Shown in pieces: positions 37,501 to 49,980 of a DNA stretch of 53,601 bases. A program made the translations under genes and the position numbers. This DNA comes from Fluviibacter sp964387485 (GTDB lineage Bacteria; Pseudomonadota; Gammaproteobacteria; Burkholderiales; Rhodocyclaceae): contig CAYLWV010000002.1 of assembly GCA_964387485.1 (NCBI GenBank), positions 1-53,601 of the forward strand. The letters are read 5' to 3'. The first letter of the stretch is position 1. Each line of letters begins with the position of its first letter. Below the pieces are notes generated by a model. The model worked only from the letters and a program-made list of their open reading frames with translations. It was not told where the DNA came from and made no database searches.

Positions 37501-38418
37501 ATGCGAGTCAGGCTTCTGCGATGGCTGCTTGGTGCTCCTCCTGCCATCGTGGGTGGCGGTTGGCACGGTGACGCCATTTGTTTAGTGCGCATTGATCGGA
37601 ATACAGAAGGTCGCTCACAAGTTGATTGTGCTTATGAGGTTTTTCCCGCCGAATGGCCTGCTGACTTAGATTCGCAAGGCCATGTCCGCGCCAACACCCT
37701 GAAATCTTTACTCGAACGCTGGGGTAACAGCCCGAAACGTCTCGCTTTGGGTATCCCTGCCGGGGATGTGTTCATTAAAACCATCGATGTGCCGCTAGGA
37801 TTGGAAGAGCGTGATCTCATGCAGCTAGCCGTCGTAGAAGCCGTGGCTAATATGCCGGTACCTCCGGAAGAGGTCTGCGCTGACTATCTGCGTATGGGAT
37901 CTCCGGTGAGATCTGGTCAACAGCAAATCAAGATTGCCTTCTGTCGGCGAGAAATCATCGATGATCTGGCATTGATGGCTGAAGATGCAGGAGCACAGCT
38001 GGCAATGATTGATCGAGATATCCAGGCGATTCATGATGCTGCCTTATGGCTAATCGCCCGACATGCTCCAGAAGTTCAGGTCGAATATCCGTTGTTGCTG
38101 TTGTTGATAACAGACTCGCCCACATTGATTGTTGCCAGGGATGAACTAGATCTGGTGCAGTATTCGTTGCAAATCACCGATCTGGTTGAGCAGATTCATG
38201 CCAGTTGCCGGCGGGCGGGTCTGTCGGACGACGCGGGCCTTCGCGATCTTTGGGTGTTTCAAACACCTGGGGTTGACGACAATCTGGTGAGTCTGTTGGC
38301 AATGAGGCAAGGGCCTGTGCATTGGCTTGTCCCAGAAGAAATTTTGGGTGTCAGCACTATGCCACCTCTGACGCTATTGATGACGGCGTTGGGTATGGCT
38401 TTGCGGGAAACGGCATGA
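37501..38418 (+). CDS. pilM: Type IV pilus inner-membrane platform protein PilM (divergent)
   Basis: First gene of the pilMNOPQ set. PilM is a cytoplasmic actin-like ATPase that binds the PilN N-terminus. This copy is 305 residues, shorter than the usual roughly 350, and its nucleotide-binding signatures are hard to see; the match is to family segments such as VPLGLEERDLMQLAVVEA (membrane-proximal helix) and AEDAGAQLAMIDRDIQAI. Identity rests partly on position before pilN. The ATG has no strong ribosome site. Confidence 0.75.
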   Translation: MRVRLLRWLLGAPPAIVGGGWHGDAICLVRIDRNTEGRSQVDCAYEVFPAEWPADLDSQGHVRANTLKSLLERWGNSPKRLALGIPAGDVFIKTIDVPLGLEERDLMQLAVVEAVANMPVPPEEVCADYLRMGSPVRSGQQQIKIAFCRREIIDDLALMAEDAGAQLAMIDRDIQAIHDAALWLIARHAPEVQVEYPLLLLLITDSPTLIVARDELDLVQYSLQITDLVEQIHASCRRAGLSDDAGLRDLWVFQTPGVDDNLVSLLAMRQGPVHWLVPEEILGVSTMPPLTLLMTALGMALRETA

Positions 38419-38993
38419 TGCAGCGATTTAACCTGTTGCCGCATCAGGCGATGCGCCGTCAATGGGGTCTGCGTGTGCTCGGTCGGCAACTGTTCGTAAC
38501 TTCCATGTTGGGATGCTTGATTGCCCTGGCGGCATTGCAAGTCCAATGGTACCGAATTGAGTATGTTGAGGGATTCAACAAAGCTTTGACGGATGAGGTT
38601 CTGGCCCAAATGCCCGACTACAAGAAAGCGCAGAGCCTGTTGGCAGAACGTGCATCACTGCTCGAAAAGAAAACGGTACTGGAAAGAGTGGATGCACGAC
38701 GCACGACCAGTGTGCTGATCATGGCCGATCTTGTTCGTAGCAGGCCGGATGGTTTGTATTTCACGAAACTTGAAGAGAACGGGGAAAGCTTCCGAGTTGA
38801 AGGGCGTTCTATCGGTGGCGACGCCATTGCCCGGTTTTTTGAACGAGTGACGGCATCAGGGCATATTCGTGACCTGGTTCTGGAAGAAATACAGCTCGCG
38901 GAGCAGGATGCCATGCGACTCTACGGGTTTGTGATGCATGGTCGGGTGAATCTGACTGGTGTGCAACCAGCATTGTCAAAGGGCGCTGAGTGA
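38415..38993 (+). CDS. pilN: Type IV pilus protein PilN
   Basis: A single-pass inner-membrane protein whose short cytoplasmic tail (MMQRFNLLPHQAMRRQ) contains the INLLP-type motif that docks on PilM. One helix (about 25-45) and a periplasmic coiled-coil plus ferredoxin-like domain follow (DYKKAQSLLAERASLLEKK, then LYFTKLEENGESFRVEG). The ATG at 38415 overlaps the pilM stop; the frame is open upstream to 38322 but that part is within pilM. Confidence 0.85.
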   Translation: MMQRFNLLPHQAMRRQWGLRVLGRQLFVTSMLGCLIALAALQVQWYRIEYVEGFNKALTDEVLAQMPDYKKAQSLLAERASLLEKKTVLERVDARRTTSVLIMADLVRSRPDGLYFTKLEENGESFRVEGRSIGGDAIARFFERVTASGHIRDLVLEEIQLAEQDAMRLYGFVMHGRVNLTGVQPALSKGAE

Positions 38994-39763
38994 TCGAGGC
39001 CGGCAAACACTATGCCAGGCTGAGTGGCTGGTTGAAAGGATGGCTCGAAGATCGCCGCGCCTATGTCAGGCGATTCATGGATGGTTGGCGGCGAACGCTC
39101 AAAACCGCCCGGCCGTGGTGGCGCTACGATGTCCGGGAATGCCTCGTGTTGCTCCAGAGGCTTCGCCAGAGTGATGCAGCCAATCTGACATTGAATATGC
39201 TCGTGGATCCGGCACGGTGGCCCGCCGTTTTACGGGCGGGTGCCTTGCTCATGATGTTTCTGCTGGTGTTGGGTGTTGCCGATCTCCTGGTGTTGTCAGA
39301 TTCGACACGCCAACTCCGCGCTCTGGAAACTGATCGGCAACTGCTGGAAGCAAGATACCTGCGGCAGAAGCAAATGATTGATGCCGTGCCGGCTTATCAG
39401 AGTCAGGTGGATTTAATCCTTGATCAATTTGGTGCTTTACTCGATACGGTGCCGGAATCTTTGGAGCCGGTTCATGTGTTGACATTAATCAATCAGGCGG
39501 CAAAGGCGTCCGGAGTTACTTTAGAACTGTTTCGACCGATATCGGAAGAATCTCAAGCCTATTATGCGGTGTTGCCCATTGAAATACGTTTGAGAGGCGA
39601 CTATCACGCGCTGGCCTTGTTTATGGAGCAGGTGTCACGCATGAAACACCTGATTACGGTGGATCTGGCGATCCTGCCCGCCGCTCAGCATGAAAATCAG
39701 TTGGTGCTGGCCTCGTTACTCAAGGCGTATCGATACACGGCACCACCAGGAACCAAACCATGA
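38990..39763 (+). CDS. pilO: Type IV pilus protein PilO (long N-terminus)
   Basis: Partner of PilN in the periplasmic alignment complex. At 257 residues it is longer than typical PilO (about 210) because the single transmembrane helix is at about 80-102 after a basic cytoplasmic stretch rich in R and W. The periplasmic part has the coiled coil (SDSTRQLRALETDRQLLEARY), VHVLTLINQAAKASGVTLELF and LRGDYHALALFMEQVSRM. It starts with GTG overlapping the pilN stop. Confidence 0.85.
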   Translation: MIEAGKHYARLSGWLKGWLEDRRAYVRRFMDGWRRTLKTARPWWRYDVRECLVLLQRLRQSDAANLTLNMLVDPARWPAVLRAGALLMMFLLVLGVADLLVLSDSTRQLRALETDRQLLEARYLRQKQMIDAVPAYQSQVDLILDQFGALLDTVPESLEPVHVLTLINQAAKASGVTLELFRPISEESQAYYAVLPIEIRLRGDYHALALFMEQVSRMKHLITVDLAILPAAQHENQLVLASLLKAYRYTAPPGTKP

Positions 39764-40257
39764 GCACATTGGCCCGATGTACTGGAGGATTCATGGTGAT
39801 CGTGCTGATAACCGGATGTTGGAGCTCTGGTGAGAGCGCAGCGCAGGCATGGATCGCAAACCAGCGGGAAGCTCCTGGAGGCGCTGTAACGCTGCCGGCG
39901 CTGAATGGCGTTATTGATACCGAACCGGTTACCTATAACGCCAAAGGGGCGGCAGATCCTTTTTCGCCCAAGGTTGCGCTTCAAAGCCGCAATGACATCG
40001 TGACGTCAAACCACGGTGCACAGAATGTGCGGTTTCCGGAGGCATCTGTCGAATCTCTGCGTCTTGTCGCGCTGTTACGAAAACAGGGCCAGAGCGTCGG
40101 GTTGGTCTCGGATGGTGCGCGTTATGAAAACCTCCGCAAGGGTGATTTTCTGGGGCGCGAGCAGGTCGAGGTGCTATCAATCACCGAGCGGGGCATCCTG
40201 CTTCGTCAGTCAGATGGTCTGGAGCGACTAATGAAGTTCAATCAACGGAGTTCGTGA
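39760..40257 (+). CDS. pilP: Type IV pilus lipoprotein PilP
   Basis: An inner-membrane lipoprotein (lipobox LITGC, Cys20) that links PilNO to the secretin PilQ. Its 165 residues include the disordered middle and the C-terminal beta domain (SLRLVALLRKQGQSVGLVSD, then NLRKGDFLGREQVEVLSI) that binds PilQ. It overlaps pilO by 4 bases. Confidence 0.88.
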   Translation: MSTLARCTGGFMVIVLITGCWSSGESAAQAWIANQREAPGGAVTLPALNGVIDTEPVTYNAKGAADPFSPKVALQSRNDIVTSNHGAQNVRFPEASVESLRLVALLRKQGQSVGLVSDGARYENLRKGDFLGREQVEVLSITERGILLRQSDGLERLMKFNQRSS

Positions 40258-40259
40258 AG

Positions 40260-41711
40260 ATGAAACCTTTGTCTGATGCCCGGTCGCTAGTCCGTCAGCT
40301 TGGTGTCTGTCTGGCTGCGCTGTTGTGCGGTTCCGTACTATGGGCGCAGACCCCGGCAAAACCGCTCGGTCAGAAGATCAGCGTGGATATCCAGAACGGT
40401 GATGTGCGGCAGGTGCTGTTATTTATCGGGCGTGAACTCGGTGTCAACATCGTAGCCAGTGAAGCCGTCAAAGGACAGGTCACGATTGTCATGAATCAGG
40501 TGCCGGCTGCCGAGGTTTTTCAAGCCATTCTGCAACAGCGAGGGCTGAGTGCCAAGCAGGAAGACGGCATCATGATTGTTCGACCCAAAGCCGAAGCGGC
40601 AGAGCAGGAGCGCGTTCAGATGGAGATGCTGCAACAGACGCAAACCATCGGCCCGTTGCGCCAGGAGGCCTTCAAATTGCGCTTTGCGCAGGCGATTGAT
40701 CTGGAAAAACTGGTGCGTGAACAGCTGACAGCGCGTGGCAAGGTCAGTGTTGATTCGAGAACCAATACCCTCTTTATCAATGATACGGCGCAGAAGTTGG
40801 GCGAGATTGCGAAGTTGGTGCATACGGTGGATCAGCCGATTCGCCAGGTGCTCATTGAAGCGCGCATCGTAGAAGCCAATGAAACTTTCAACGAAGAGCT
40901 GGGTGTGCGCCTCGGCGCATTGGATACCGTCCGCATGGGCGGGGGTGGATTGCAGATTGGTGGCGGACAATATGTACCGCCAACACAGGCGGGTCAGGCG
41001 TTGAATTACAATCGTTTGGTTCCCGGTGGGTCGACGCCAACCTATCAGACGTTGAACAGCGTCAATGGCCAACCCTTCTCGGTGAATCAGACGCTCGGTG
41101 CAGTCAATCTGCCGACGACCCGAGCAGCGGCGGGCACGATGGCCTTTGCGCTGTTGAGCCCAACCGGGTCTCGTATTTTGAATGTAGAGATCTCTGCACT
41201 GGAATCCGATGGGCGGGGCAAGATTATTTCCAGTCCCAAAGTGGTGACGGGAGATAACGTCAAAGCCGTGATCGAGGATGGTACGGAAATTCCCTATCTG
41301 TCGACCGCACAAACGGGTGGCACGACGATACCGACCGTGGAATTTAAGAAGGCCGTGTTGTCGTTGGAAGTGACGCCCCAAATTACGCCGGATGGCAAGA
41401 TCCGCCTCAAGCTGGTGGTGCGCAAGGAAGAGCCGGATTATGCTGCGATGCAATTGATTCCTGGGTCGACCAACCCACCGATCAAGAGCACGGTGGTCAC
41501 CACCGATGTCTTGGTGGAGGATGGTGGCACCGTGTCAATTGGCGGCGTTTTCATCAAGAAAGTGGATAATCTCGTTACGCAGGTTCCCTTTCTCGGGGAC
41601 CTTCCTTTTATTGGTTCCTTTTTCAAGTACCGGTCGACGACTGAGCAGCGACGTGAGTTGCTGGTGTTTATCTCGCCACAAATTGTTGCGGGAGGTGCGA
41701 CCGGGCCTTGA
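40260..41711 (+). CDS. pilQ: Type IV pilus secretin PilQ (short form without AMIN domains)
   Basis: Outer-membrane secretin through which the pilus emerges. It has a signal peptide (ending VLWAQT), an STN-like N domain (ISVDIQNGDVRQVLLFIGREL), a secretin short domain (FKLRFAQAIDLEKLVREQL) and the secretin core (GKIISSPKVVTGDNVKAVIEDG, VTPQITPDGKIRLKL, and FLGDLPFIGSFFK). At 483 residues it lacks the N-terminal AMIN domains that make most betaproteobacterial PilQ about 700 residues. A GTG at 40254 is in frame, but the ATG at 40260 has GGAG at 9 bases. Confidence 0.9.
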   Translation: MKPLSDARSLVRQLGVCLAALLCGSVLWAQTPAKPLGQKISVDIQNGDVRQVLLFIGRELGVNIVASEAVKGQVTIVMNQVPAAEVFQAILQQRGLSAKQEDGIMIVRPKAEAAEQERVQMEMLQQTQTIGPLRQEAFKLRFAQAIDLEKLVREQLTARGKVSVDSRTNTLFINDTAQKLGEIAKLVHTVDQPIRQVLIEARIVEANETFNEELGVRLGALDTVRMGGGGLQIGGGQYVPPTQAGQALNYNRLVPGGSTPTYQTLNSVNGQPFSVNQTLGAVNLPTTRAAAGTMAFALLSPTGSRILNVEISALESDGRGKIISSPKVVTGDNVKAVIEDGTEIPYLSTAQTGGTTIPTVEFKKAVLSLEVTPQITPDGKIRLKLVVRKEEPDYAAMQLIPGSTNPPIKSTVVTTDVLVEDGGTVSIGGVFIKKVDNLVTQVPFLGDLPFIGSFFKYRSTTEQRRELLVFISPQIVAGGATGP

Positions 41712-41735
41712 TGTCGCTGGTTTGAGCGTTGACGC

Positions 41736-42266
41736 ATGAGCATTGCACTTCCTGAGAATATCTACCTGGTTGGCCTGATGGGTGCGGGTAAGTCCACCGT
41801 TGGCCGGTTGCTAGCGCGCCGTTTGAGCAAGCGCTTTGTCGACACTGATCACGAGATCGAAAAGCGCAACGGCGTGACAATTCCCGTGATTTTCGAGATC
41901 GAAGGTGAGGATGGCTTCCGTCGCCGTGAGCAGGAAGTGCTGACCGATCTGACGCAGGAGCAGGGCCTGGTGTTAAGCACAGGCGGCGGCATTGTGCTGC
42001 GCCCGGAAAACCGCGAAGCGTTGCGTAACCATGGTTTTGTGGTGTACCTCAATGCACGTCCCGAGCTGCTGGCCGAACGCACCAAGCATGACCGAAGTCG
42101 CCCGTTGCTGAATGTGGAAGACCCGCTAACCCGCCTCCGGCAGTTACATGCTGGCAGAGATCCACTCTATCGTGAGGTGGCACACGCCATTGTGGAAACC
42201 GGCCGAGGCGCCCCGCAGCAGGTGGTTCAGGCCATCCTGGCGGAAATCACACGCATTGACCGCTAG
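41736..42266 (+). CDS. aroK: Shikimate kinase
   Basis: Phosphorylates shikimate with ATP in aromatic amino acid synthesis. It is 176 residues with Walker A GLMGAGKST (13-21), FVDTDHEIEKRNG, the ETQVLTDL-like FRRREQEVLTDL, LSTGGGIVL and the lid DRSRPLL. It lies 24 bases after pilQ in the widespread pil-aroK-aroB arrangement. Confidence 0.95.
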   Translation: MSIALPENIYLVGLMGAGKSTVGRLLARRLSKRFVDTDHEIEKRNGVTIPVIFEIEGEDGFRRREQEVLTDLTQEQGLVLSTGGGIVLRPENREALRNHGFVVYLNARPELLAERTKHDRSRPLLNVEDPLTRLRQLHAGRDPLYREVAHAIVETGRGAPQQVVQAILAEITRIDR

Positions 42267-42284
42267 CGCACATAAAATACGATC

Positions 42285-43436
42285 ATGACGACACATCAGA
42301 CACTGACGGTTGCGCTCGATGAGCGCAGTTACCCTATTCACATCGGTTGCGGCCTGTTGGGCAATGCCGAGCTGTGGCGCCCGCATTTGAACCCGAAAAC
42401 CGGGGCTGTGGTCATTACCAATACTACGGTGGCGCCGTTGTATCTGGACAAGGTGATGGCGACGCTGAAGTCGCTGGGGTGTCCGGTGTTTTCGGTCGTC
42501 TTGCCGGATGGTGAGGAATACAAGAGCTGGGAAACGCTGAATACCGTGTTTGACGCGCTGCTCGAACATCGTTGTGAGCGCGGCACCACGCTAATCGCGT
42601 TGGGCGGTGGCGTGATCGGGGATCTCGTAGGTTTTGCAGCGGCTTGCTATCAGCGTGGCGCACCGTTCATCCAGGTGCCGACAACGTTGTTGTCCCAGGT
42701 GGATTCATCGGTTGGCGGCAAAACCGCCATCAATCATCCGCTGGGCAAGAACATGATCGGTGCTTTTTACCAGCCCAAGCTGGTGCTGGCCGATCTGGAT
42801 ACGCTGGATACCTTGCCGCCGCGTGAAATGGCGGCCGGTATGTCGGAAGTGATCAAATATGGTCTGATTCGCGACCCCGCGTTTTTTAGTTGGTTGGAAC
42901 AACATGCAGAAGGCTTAATGCACCGCGATAAGGCGCTGCTGGCTCAGGCGGTGTATCAATCGTGTGCGCATAAGGCGGATGTGGTCGCTCGGGACGAACG
43001 CGAAGCCGGCGAACGGGCGCTGTTGAACCTGGGGCATACCTTTGGCCACGCCATCGAAACGGGCATGGGCTACGGCAGCTGGCTGCATGGCGAGGCTGTC
43101 GCAGCAGGTACCATGATGGCGGCCCTGTTGTCGCAAGCGCTGGGCTGGCTTGATGTTGCCGCCATCGAGCGGATGCGCGCGCTGTTTGTTCGTGTGGGTT
43201 TGCCGGTTGTTGGTCCATGGCTGGGTAATTCGCCCGAGGTTTCTGCTGAACGCTATCTGGAACTGATGCGCCACGACAAGAAAGTCAGCGCTGGCGTACT
43301 GCGTCTGGTCCTGCTGCAGGCCATCGGCCAGGCGATCATGTCGGCAGATGCCGATGATGCCGCTATTCTGGCGGCCATCCGTGCCGGTCTGTCGTCGGAC
43401 CCAGACGCGACTACTGTACCGCCCACCTGTCAGTAA
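42285..43436 (+). CDS. aroB: 3-dehydroquinate synthase
   Basis: Converts DAHP to 3-dehydroquinate, second step of the shikimate pathway. It is 383 residues with the NAD site LIALGGGVIGDLVGFAAA, VPTTLLSQVDSSVGGKTAIN and the zinc ligands in NLGHTFGHAIE. The usual family length is about 360; the C-terminal tail here is a little longer. Confidence 0.95.
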   Translation: MTTHQTLTVALDERSYPIHIGCGLLGNAELWRPHLNPKTGAVVITNTTVAPLYLDKVMATLKSLGCPVFSVVLPDGEEYKSWETLNTVFDALLEHRCERGTTLIALGGGVIGDLVGFAAACYQRGAPFIQVPTTLLSQVDSSVGGKTAINHPLGKNMIGAFYQPKLVLADLDTLDTLPPREMAAGMSEVIKYGLIRDPAFFSWLEQHAEGLMHRDKALLAQAVYQSCAHKADVVARDEREAGERALLNLGHTFGHAIETGMGYGSWLHGEAVAAGTMMAALLSQALGWLDVAAIERMRALFVRVGLPVVGPWLGNSPEVSAERYLELMRHDKKVSAGVLRLVLLQAIGQAIMSADADDAAILAAIRAGLSSDPDATTVPPTCQ

Positions 43437-43586
43437 TCCCCGCCTGGCGGTCGTCCGGCGGCGAGAAATTGCCCCTGGGGGCCGTTTTGGCACGGTCATT
43501 GCGTATGAGAGTGTGGCTTTTGTGCGTCTTTCGTACGTTGCCCCTAAAAAATTTCCCGAAATTGCCGGTTTTTGCGCTGCAGCGTC

Positions 43587-43616
43587 TTGAATTGGAAGGG
43601 GGTTTGGGCGTATATT
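43587..43616 (+). promoter_or_regulatory. Promoter of gltBD
   Basis: TTGAAT (43587-43592) and TATATT (43611-43616) with 18 bases between, about 97 bases upstream of gltB in the 276-base aroB-gltB spacer. I see no other gene in that spacer. Confidence 0.55.
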
Positions 43617-43712
43617 GGCCGGTTCGTTTTGGTGCATCGCACCCGAGCGAGCATCACTTTTGTGCATGGCCGGTTTGCCGGCGGGTTCATGGATTGATAG
43701 AAGGATAAGCAC

Positions 43713-46700
43713 ATGGGAGCACCAGAGCGCCAGGGTTTATACAACCCGGCTAATGAACACGACGCGTGCGGCGTTGGTTTTGTCGCGCATATCAAGAATG
43801 AAAAGAGCCACGACATCGTCGAAAAAGGCCTCTTGATTCTTGAAAACCTGGACCACCGCGGTGCAACAGGCTACGACCCGAAACTCGGCGATGGCGCCGG
43901 GATTCTGCTGCAACTGCCGGACGCTTTCCTGCGTGCCGAACGTGCCAAACAGGGCTTGCGTCTGCCGCCGGCCGGCCACTATGCCGTGGGTAACGTGTTC
44001 CTGCCGCAGTCGATTACCGGCCGTAAAGCCTGTGAGTCGGTACTGGCACGCATCATCCATGAAGAAGGCCTCGAATTCCTTGGCTGGCGCGATGTGCCGG
44101 TCGACAACACTATTCTGGCCGAAGCCGCCCGTGACCTTGAACCCGTCACGCGCCAGGTCTTTATCGGCCGCCCGGAGTCCCTGAAGGATCAGGACGCTTT
44201 TGAACGCAAGCTGTTCGTGGTGCGTAAGCGTGCCGAGCACGCCGTGCGCAAACTCAAGCTCGATGATGGCAAGCAGTTCTACCTGCCATCGCTGTCATCG
44301 CGCACCATGGTCTACAAGGGCATGCTGCTGGCCAACCAGGTGGGCGCTTACTTCCTGGATCTGCAGGATCCGGGCCTCGTCTCGGCCATCGCGCTGGTGC
44401 ACCAGCGTTTCTCGACCAACACCTTCCCGACCTGGGATCTGGCCCATCCGTTCCGCATGATTGCCCACAACGGTGAAATCAACACCGTGCGCGGCAACGT
44501 CAACTGGATGCGCGCGCGTCAGAAGGCCATGGCCTCGGATTGGCTGGCCGAAGATCTGGACAAGCTGTGGCCGCTGATCGTTGAAGGTCAGTCGGATTCG
44601 GCCTGTTTCGATAACGCACTTGAGCTGCTGGTCATGGGTGGTTACTCGATGCCGCAGGCCATGATGATGCTGATTCCGGAAGCTTGGGCCGAAAACCCGC
44701 TGATGGACGAAGAGCGTCGTGCGTTCTACGAATACAACGCTGCGATGATGGAGCCGTGGGACGGCCCTGCCGCCGTGGCCTTTACCGATGGTCGCATGAT
44801 TGGCGCTACGCTGGACCGTAATGGTCTGCGTCCGGCCCGCTATCAGGTCACTGACGACGGTATCGTCATGCTCGCCTCCGAAATGGGCGTGCTGACCTTC
44901 CCGCAGGAAGAAGTGAACAAGAAGTGGCGTCTGCAGCCGGGCAAGATGTTCCTGATCGATCTGGAACAGGGCCGTATCATTGACGACGAAGAACTGAAGC
45001 GCAACATCTCGAGTGCCCGTCCGTATCGTCAGTGGATCGAGCAGAGTCGCCAGCATCTGGAAAACCTGCCGGAAGTCGAAGACAGCGCAGGTCTGCGCGA
45101 GTCGCTGCTGCATACCCAGCAAGCCTTTGGTTACACACAGGAAGACCTCAAGTTCATCCTCGAGCCGATGGCTAGCAATGCGGAAGAAGCGACGGGCTCC
45201 ATGGGTAACGACAGTCCGCTGCCGGTGCTGTCGGACAAAGACAAGCCGCTCTACAACTATTTCAAGCAGTTGTTTGCGCAGGTGACCAACCCGCCGATTG
45301 ACCCGATCCGTGAAGAGATCGTGATGTCGACGATGTCGTTCATCGGCCCGCGTCCGAACCTGCTGGGTTTGGACGTCAAGCCGGGCGAAGAGCCGCCGCT
45401 GCGTCTGGAAGTGGATCAGCCGGTGCTGACCTCGGCTAACCTGGCCAAGCTGCGTCAGATCGACAAACTCACCCACGGTAAGTTCCGTGCGCTGGTGTTG
45501 GACATGACCTTCGCCGCTTCTGAAGGCGCCGAAGGCTCGAAGGCCGCTCTGGAAGCACTGTGTGCTCGTGCCGAAGCCAGTGTCGGTGAAGGTTACAACG
45601 TGCTGATCCTGTCGGATCGCAATGTTGATCGTCAGCGTGCGCCGATTCCGGCCCTGCTGGCCACCAGCGCCGTTCACCAGCATCTGGTGAAGACCGGTCT
45701 GCGTACCTCGACCGGCCTGGTGGTCGACTCGGGTTCGGTGCGTGAAGTTCACCACTTTGCGCTGCTCGCCGGTTACGGCGCCGAAGCCGTTTGTCCGTGG
45801 CTGGCGTTTGACACGATCGCCGATGTCGCCGGTGAACTGCCGGGCGAGCTGTCGGCTTATGAAGCCGGCAAGCGTTACATTAAGGCCGTCAACAAGGGTC
45901 TGCGCAAAGTGATGTCGAAGATGGGTATTTCGACCTATCAGTCGTACAACGGCGCACAGATTTTCGAAGCCATTGGTTTGGCCTCTGGCTTTGTGAACGA
46001 ATTTTTCACGGGTACGGCGACCCAGGTCGAAGGTATTGGCCTGGACGAAGTGGCAGAAGAAGCCCTGCGTGTGCATGATCGTGCCTTTGCGCACGATCCT
46101 GTGCTCGATCATCTGCTGGAAACCGGCGGCGAATACGCCTTCCGTGTCCGCGGTGAAGAACACATGTGGACGCCGGATGCGATTGCCAAGCTGCAGCATT
46201 CGACCCGTTCGGGCAAATTCGAAACCTACGAAGAATACGCCCGCATCATCAACGATCAGACCAAGCGCCACATGACGCTGCGCGGTCTGTTTGACATCAA
46301 ACCGGCCGGCCCGTCGATCAGTATCGACGAAGTCGAACCGGCCAGCGAAATTGTCAAGCGTTTCGCCACTGGTGCCATGTCGCTGGGTTCGATCTCGACC
46401 GAGGCGCACACGACGCTAGCGATTGCCATGAACCGTATCGGCGGTAAGTCGAACACGGGTGAAGGTGGTGAGGATGCCGGCCGTTTCCGCAAGATTAAGG
46501 CGGGCGAAATGCTCTCCGACATCATCGGCAAGGGTCGTATCGAACGTGATATCGAGCTGAAGGCCGGCGACTCGCTGCGCTCGTCGATCAAACAGGTGGC
46601 CTCGGGTCGTTTCGGCGTGACCGCTGAATATCTGGCCAATTCGGACCAGATCCAGATCAAGATGGCCCAGGGCGCTAAGCCAGGTGAAGGCGGTCAGCTG

Positions 46701-48388
46701 CCAGGTCACAAGGTCAGCGAATACATCGGCTTCCTGCGTCACTCGGTGCCGGGTGTAGGCCTGATTTCGCCGCCACCGCACCATGACATCTATTCGATCG
46801 AGGATCTGGCACAGCTGATCCATGATTTGAAAAACTCCAACCCGGTTGCCTCGGTGTCCGTGAAGCTCGTCGCTGAAGTCGGCGTTGGCACGGTGGCCGC
46901 GGGTGTCGCCAAGGCCAAGGCCGATCACATCGTGATCGCCGGCCATGACGGTGGTACCGGTGCATCGCCCATTTCGTCGGTCAAGCATGCCGGCGCACCA
47001 TGGGAACTCGGCCTGGCCGAAGCCCAGCAGACGTTGGTGCTTAACCGCCTGCGCGGCCGTGTCCGTCTGCAGACGGATGGTCAGCTCAAGACCGGTCGCG
47101 ACGTTGTCATCGGCGCCCTGCTCGGTGCCGATGAATTCGGTTTCGCGACAGCGCCACTGGTCGTGACCGGTTGCATCATGATGCGTAAGTGCCACCTGAA
47201 TACCTGTCCGGTGGGTGTTGCCACCCAGGATCCGGAGCTGCGCAAGCGCTTCAGCGGTCAGCCGGAGCACGTGGTCAACTTCTTCTTCTTCATTGCGGAA
47301 GAAGTGCGCAAGATCATGGCTTCGATGGGTCTCAGCCGTTTTGACGATCTGGTTGGTCGCGCCGATCTGCTCGATACGCGTGCCGGTATCGATCACTGGA
47401 AGGCCAAGGGTCTGGATTTCTCGAAGATCTTCCACATGCCGGCTGTGCCGGACGAAGTGGCGATCCGCCACGCTGAAACGCAGGATCATGGTCTCGAGCG
47501 TGCACTGGATCATGAACTGATCCGTGCCGCCCAGCCGGCGATCAGCCGTAAGGAAAAGCAGGAGCTGGATTTCCCGATCCGCAACCTGAATCGTAGTGTT
47601 GGCGCCATGCTGTCGGGCGATATCGCCAAACGCCATGGGGCCGCCGGTCTGCCGGAAAACACGCTGACGATTCGTCTGCATGGCACCGCTGGCCAGAGCT
47701 TCGGTGCTTTCCTGGCCAAGGGCGTGAACTTCGTCCTCGAAGGCGAAGGTAACGACTATGTCGGTAAGGGTCTGTCGGGTGGCCGCATTGTGGTGCGTCC
47801 GCCGGTGGCTTTCCGCGGTGAAACCCAGGACAACATCATTGTTGGCAACACCGTGCTGTACGGCGCCACCGATGGTGAAGCCTACTTCAGCGGTGTCGGT
47901 GGCGAACGTTTTGCTGTTCGTAACTCCGGTGCAACGGCGGTGGTTGAAGGCGTGGGTGATCACGGTTGTGAATATATGACTGGTGGTACGGTTGTGGTGC
48001 TGGGGCAGACCGGCCGCAACTTCGGTGCCGGGATGTCGGGCGGTTTTGCCTACGTTTACGACGTTGATGGCAAGTTCTCCAGCCGCTGCAACATGGCCCA
48101 GGTGGCGCTGGAGCCACTGCCGGCCGAGAAGGCTGCGGCAGCCGCATCGGAGTTCGGTGAAGATACCGAATACGGTGCCGTAGATCTGCGTCACCTCACC
48201 ATGAAGGATGAAGATCTGCTCAAGACGCTGATTGCTCAGCACGTTGAGTGGACGGGCTCGCAGCATGCCAAGAACATCCTGGATCACTGGGATCAGCATC
48301 GCGCCAAGTTCATCAAGGTCATGCCGCACGAATACCGCCGTGCACTGGATGACATCAAGAAAAACGCTAAGGTTAAGGAGGCTGTGTA

Positions 48389-48389
<1 letters not shown>
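43713..48389 (+). CDS. gltB: Glutamate synthase, large subunit
   Basis: Makes glutamate from glutamine and 2-oxoglutarate. It is a 1558-residue protein: a glutaminase domain whose catalytic cysteine, Cys19 in HDACGVGFVAH, becomes N-terminal after propeptide removal; a central domain; an FMN-binding synthase domain (GHDGGTGASP, with 3Fe-4S cysteines in CIMMRKCHLNTCPVGVATQ); and the C-terminal beta-helix (GGRIVVRPP, GATDGEAYFSG). AAGGA lies 7 bases before the ATG. It overlaps gltD by one base. Confidence 0.97.
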
Positions 48390-49855
<1,466 letters not shown>

Positions 49856-49897
49856 GGATCGCGGGCCGCGCAGTGCTGGCTCCGTGATTGTGGTGCA

Positions 49898-49921
49898 AAA
49901 GGGTGGCTTCGGCCACCCTTT
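49898..49921 (+). terminator. Hairpin after gltD
   Basis: A perfect 10-bp stem, AAAGGGTGGC with GCCACCCTTT, closed by a TTCG tetraloop. The T-tract is short, but the A-rich 5' side makes it usable in both directions. Confidence 0.75.
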
Positions 49922-49980
49922 GCCTTTGGTGATCCGGTATCCTTGAGGGTGTTTGAAAAAGTGATTAAACGGAGTTCGTT

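Noticed and set aside
40419..41453. 344-codon open frame antisense to pilQ
   Set aside because: Shadow frame; composition typical of reversed coding sequence.
44295..46409. 704-codon open frame antisense to gltB
   Set aside because: Shadow of a long, highly biased gene; no domain or start signal.
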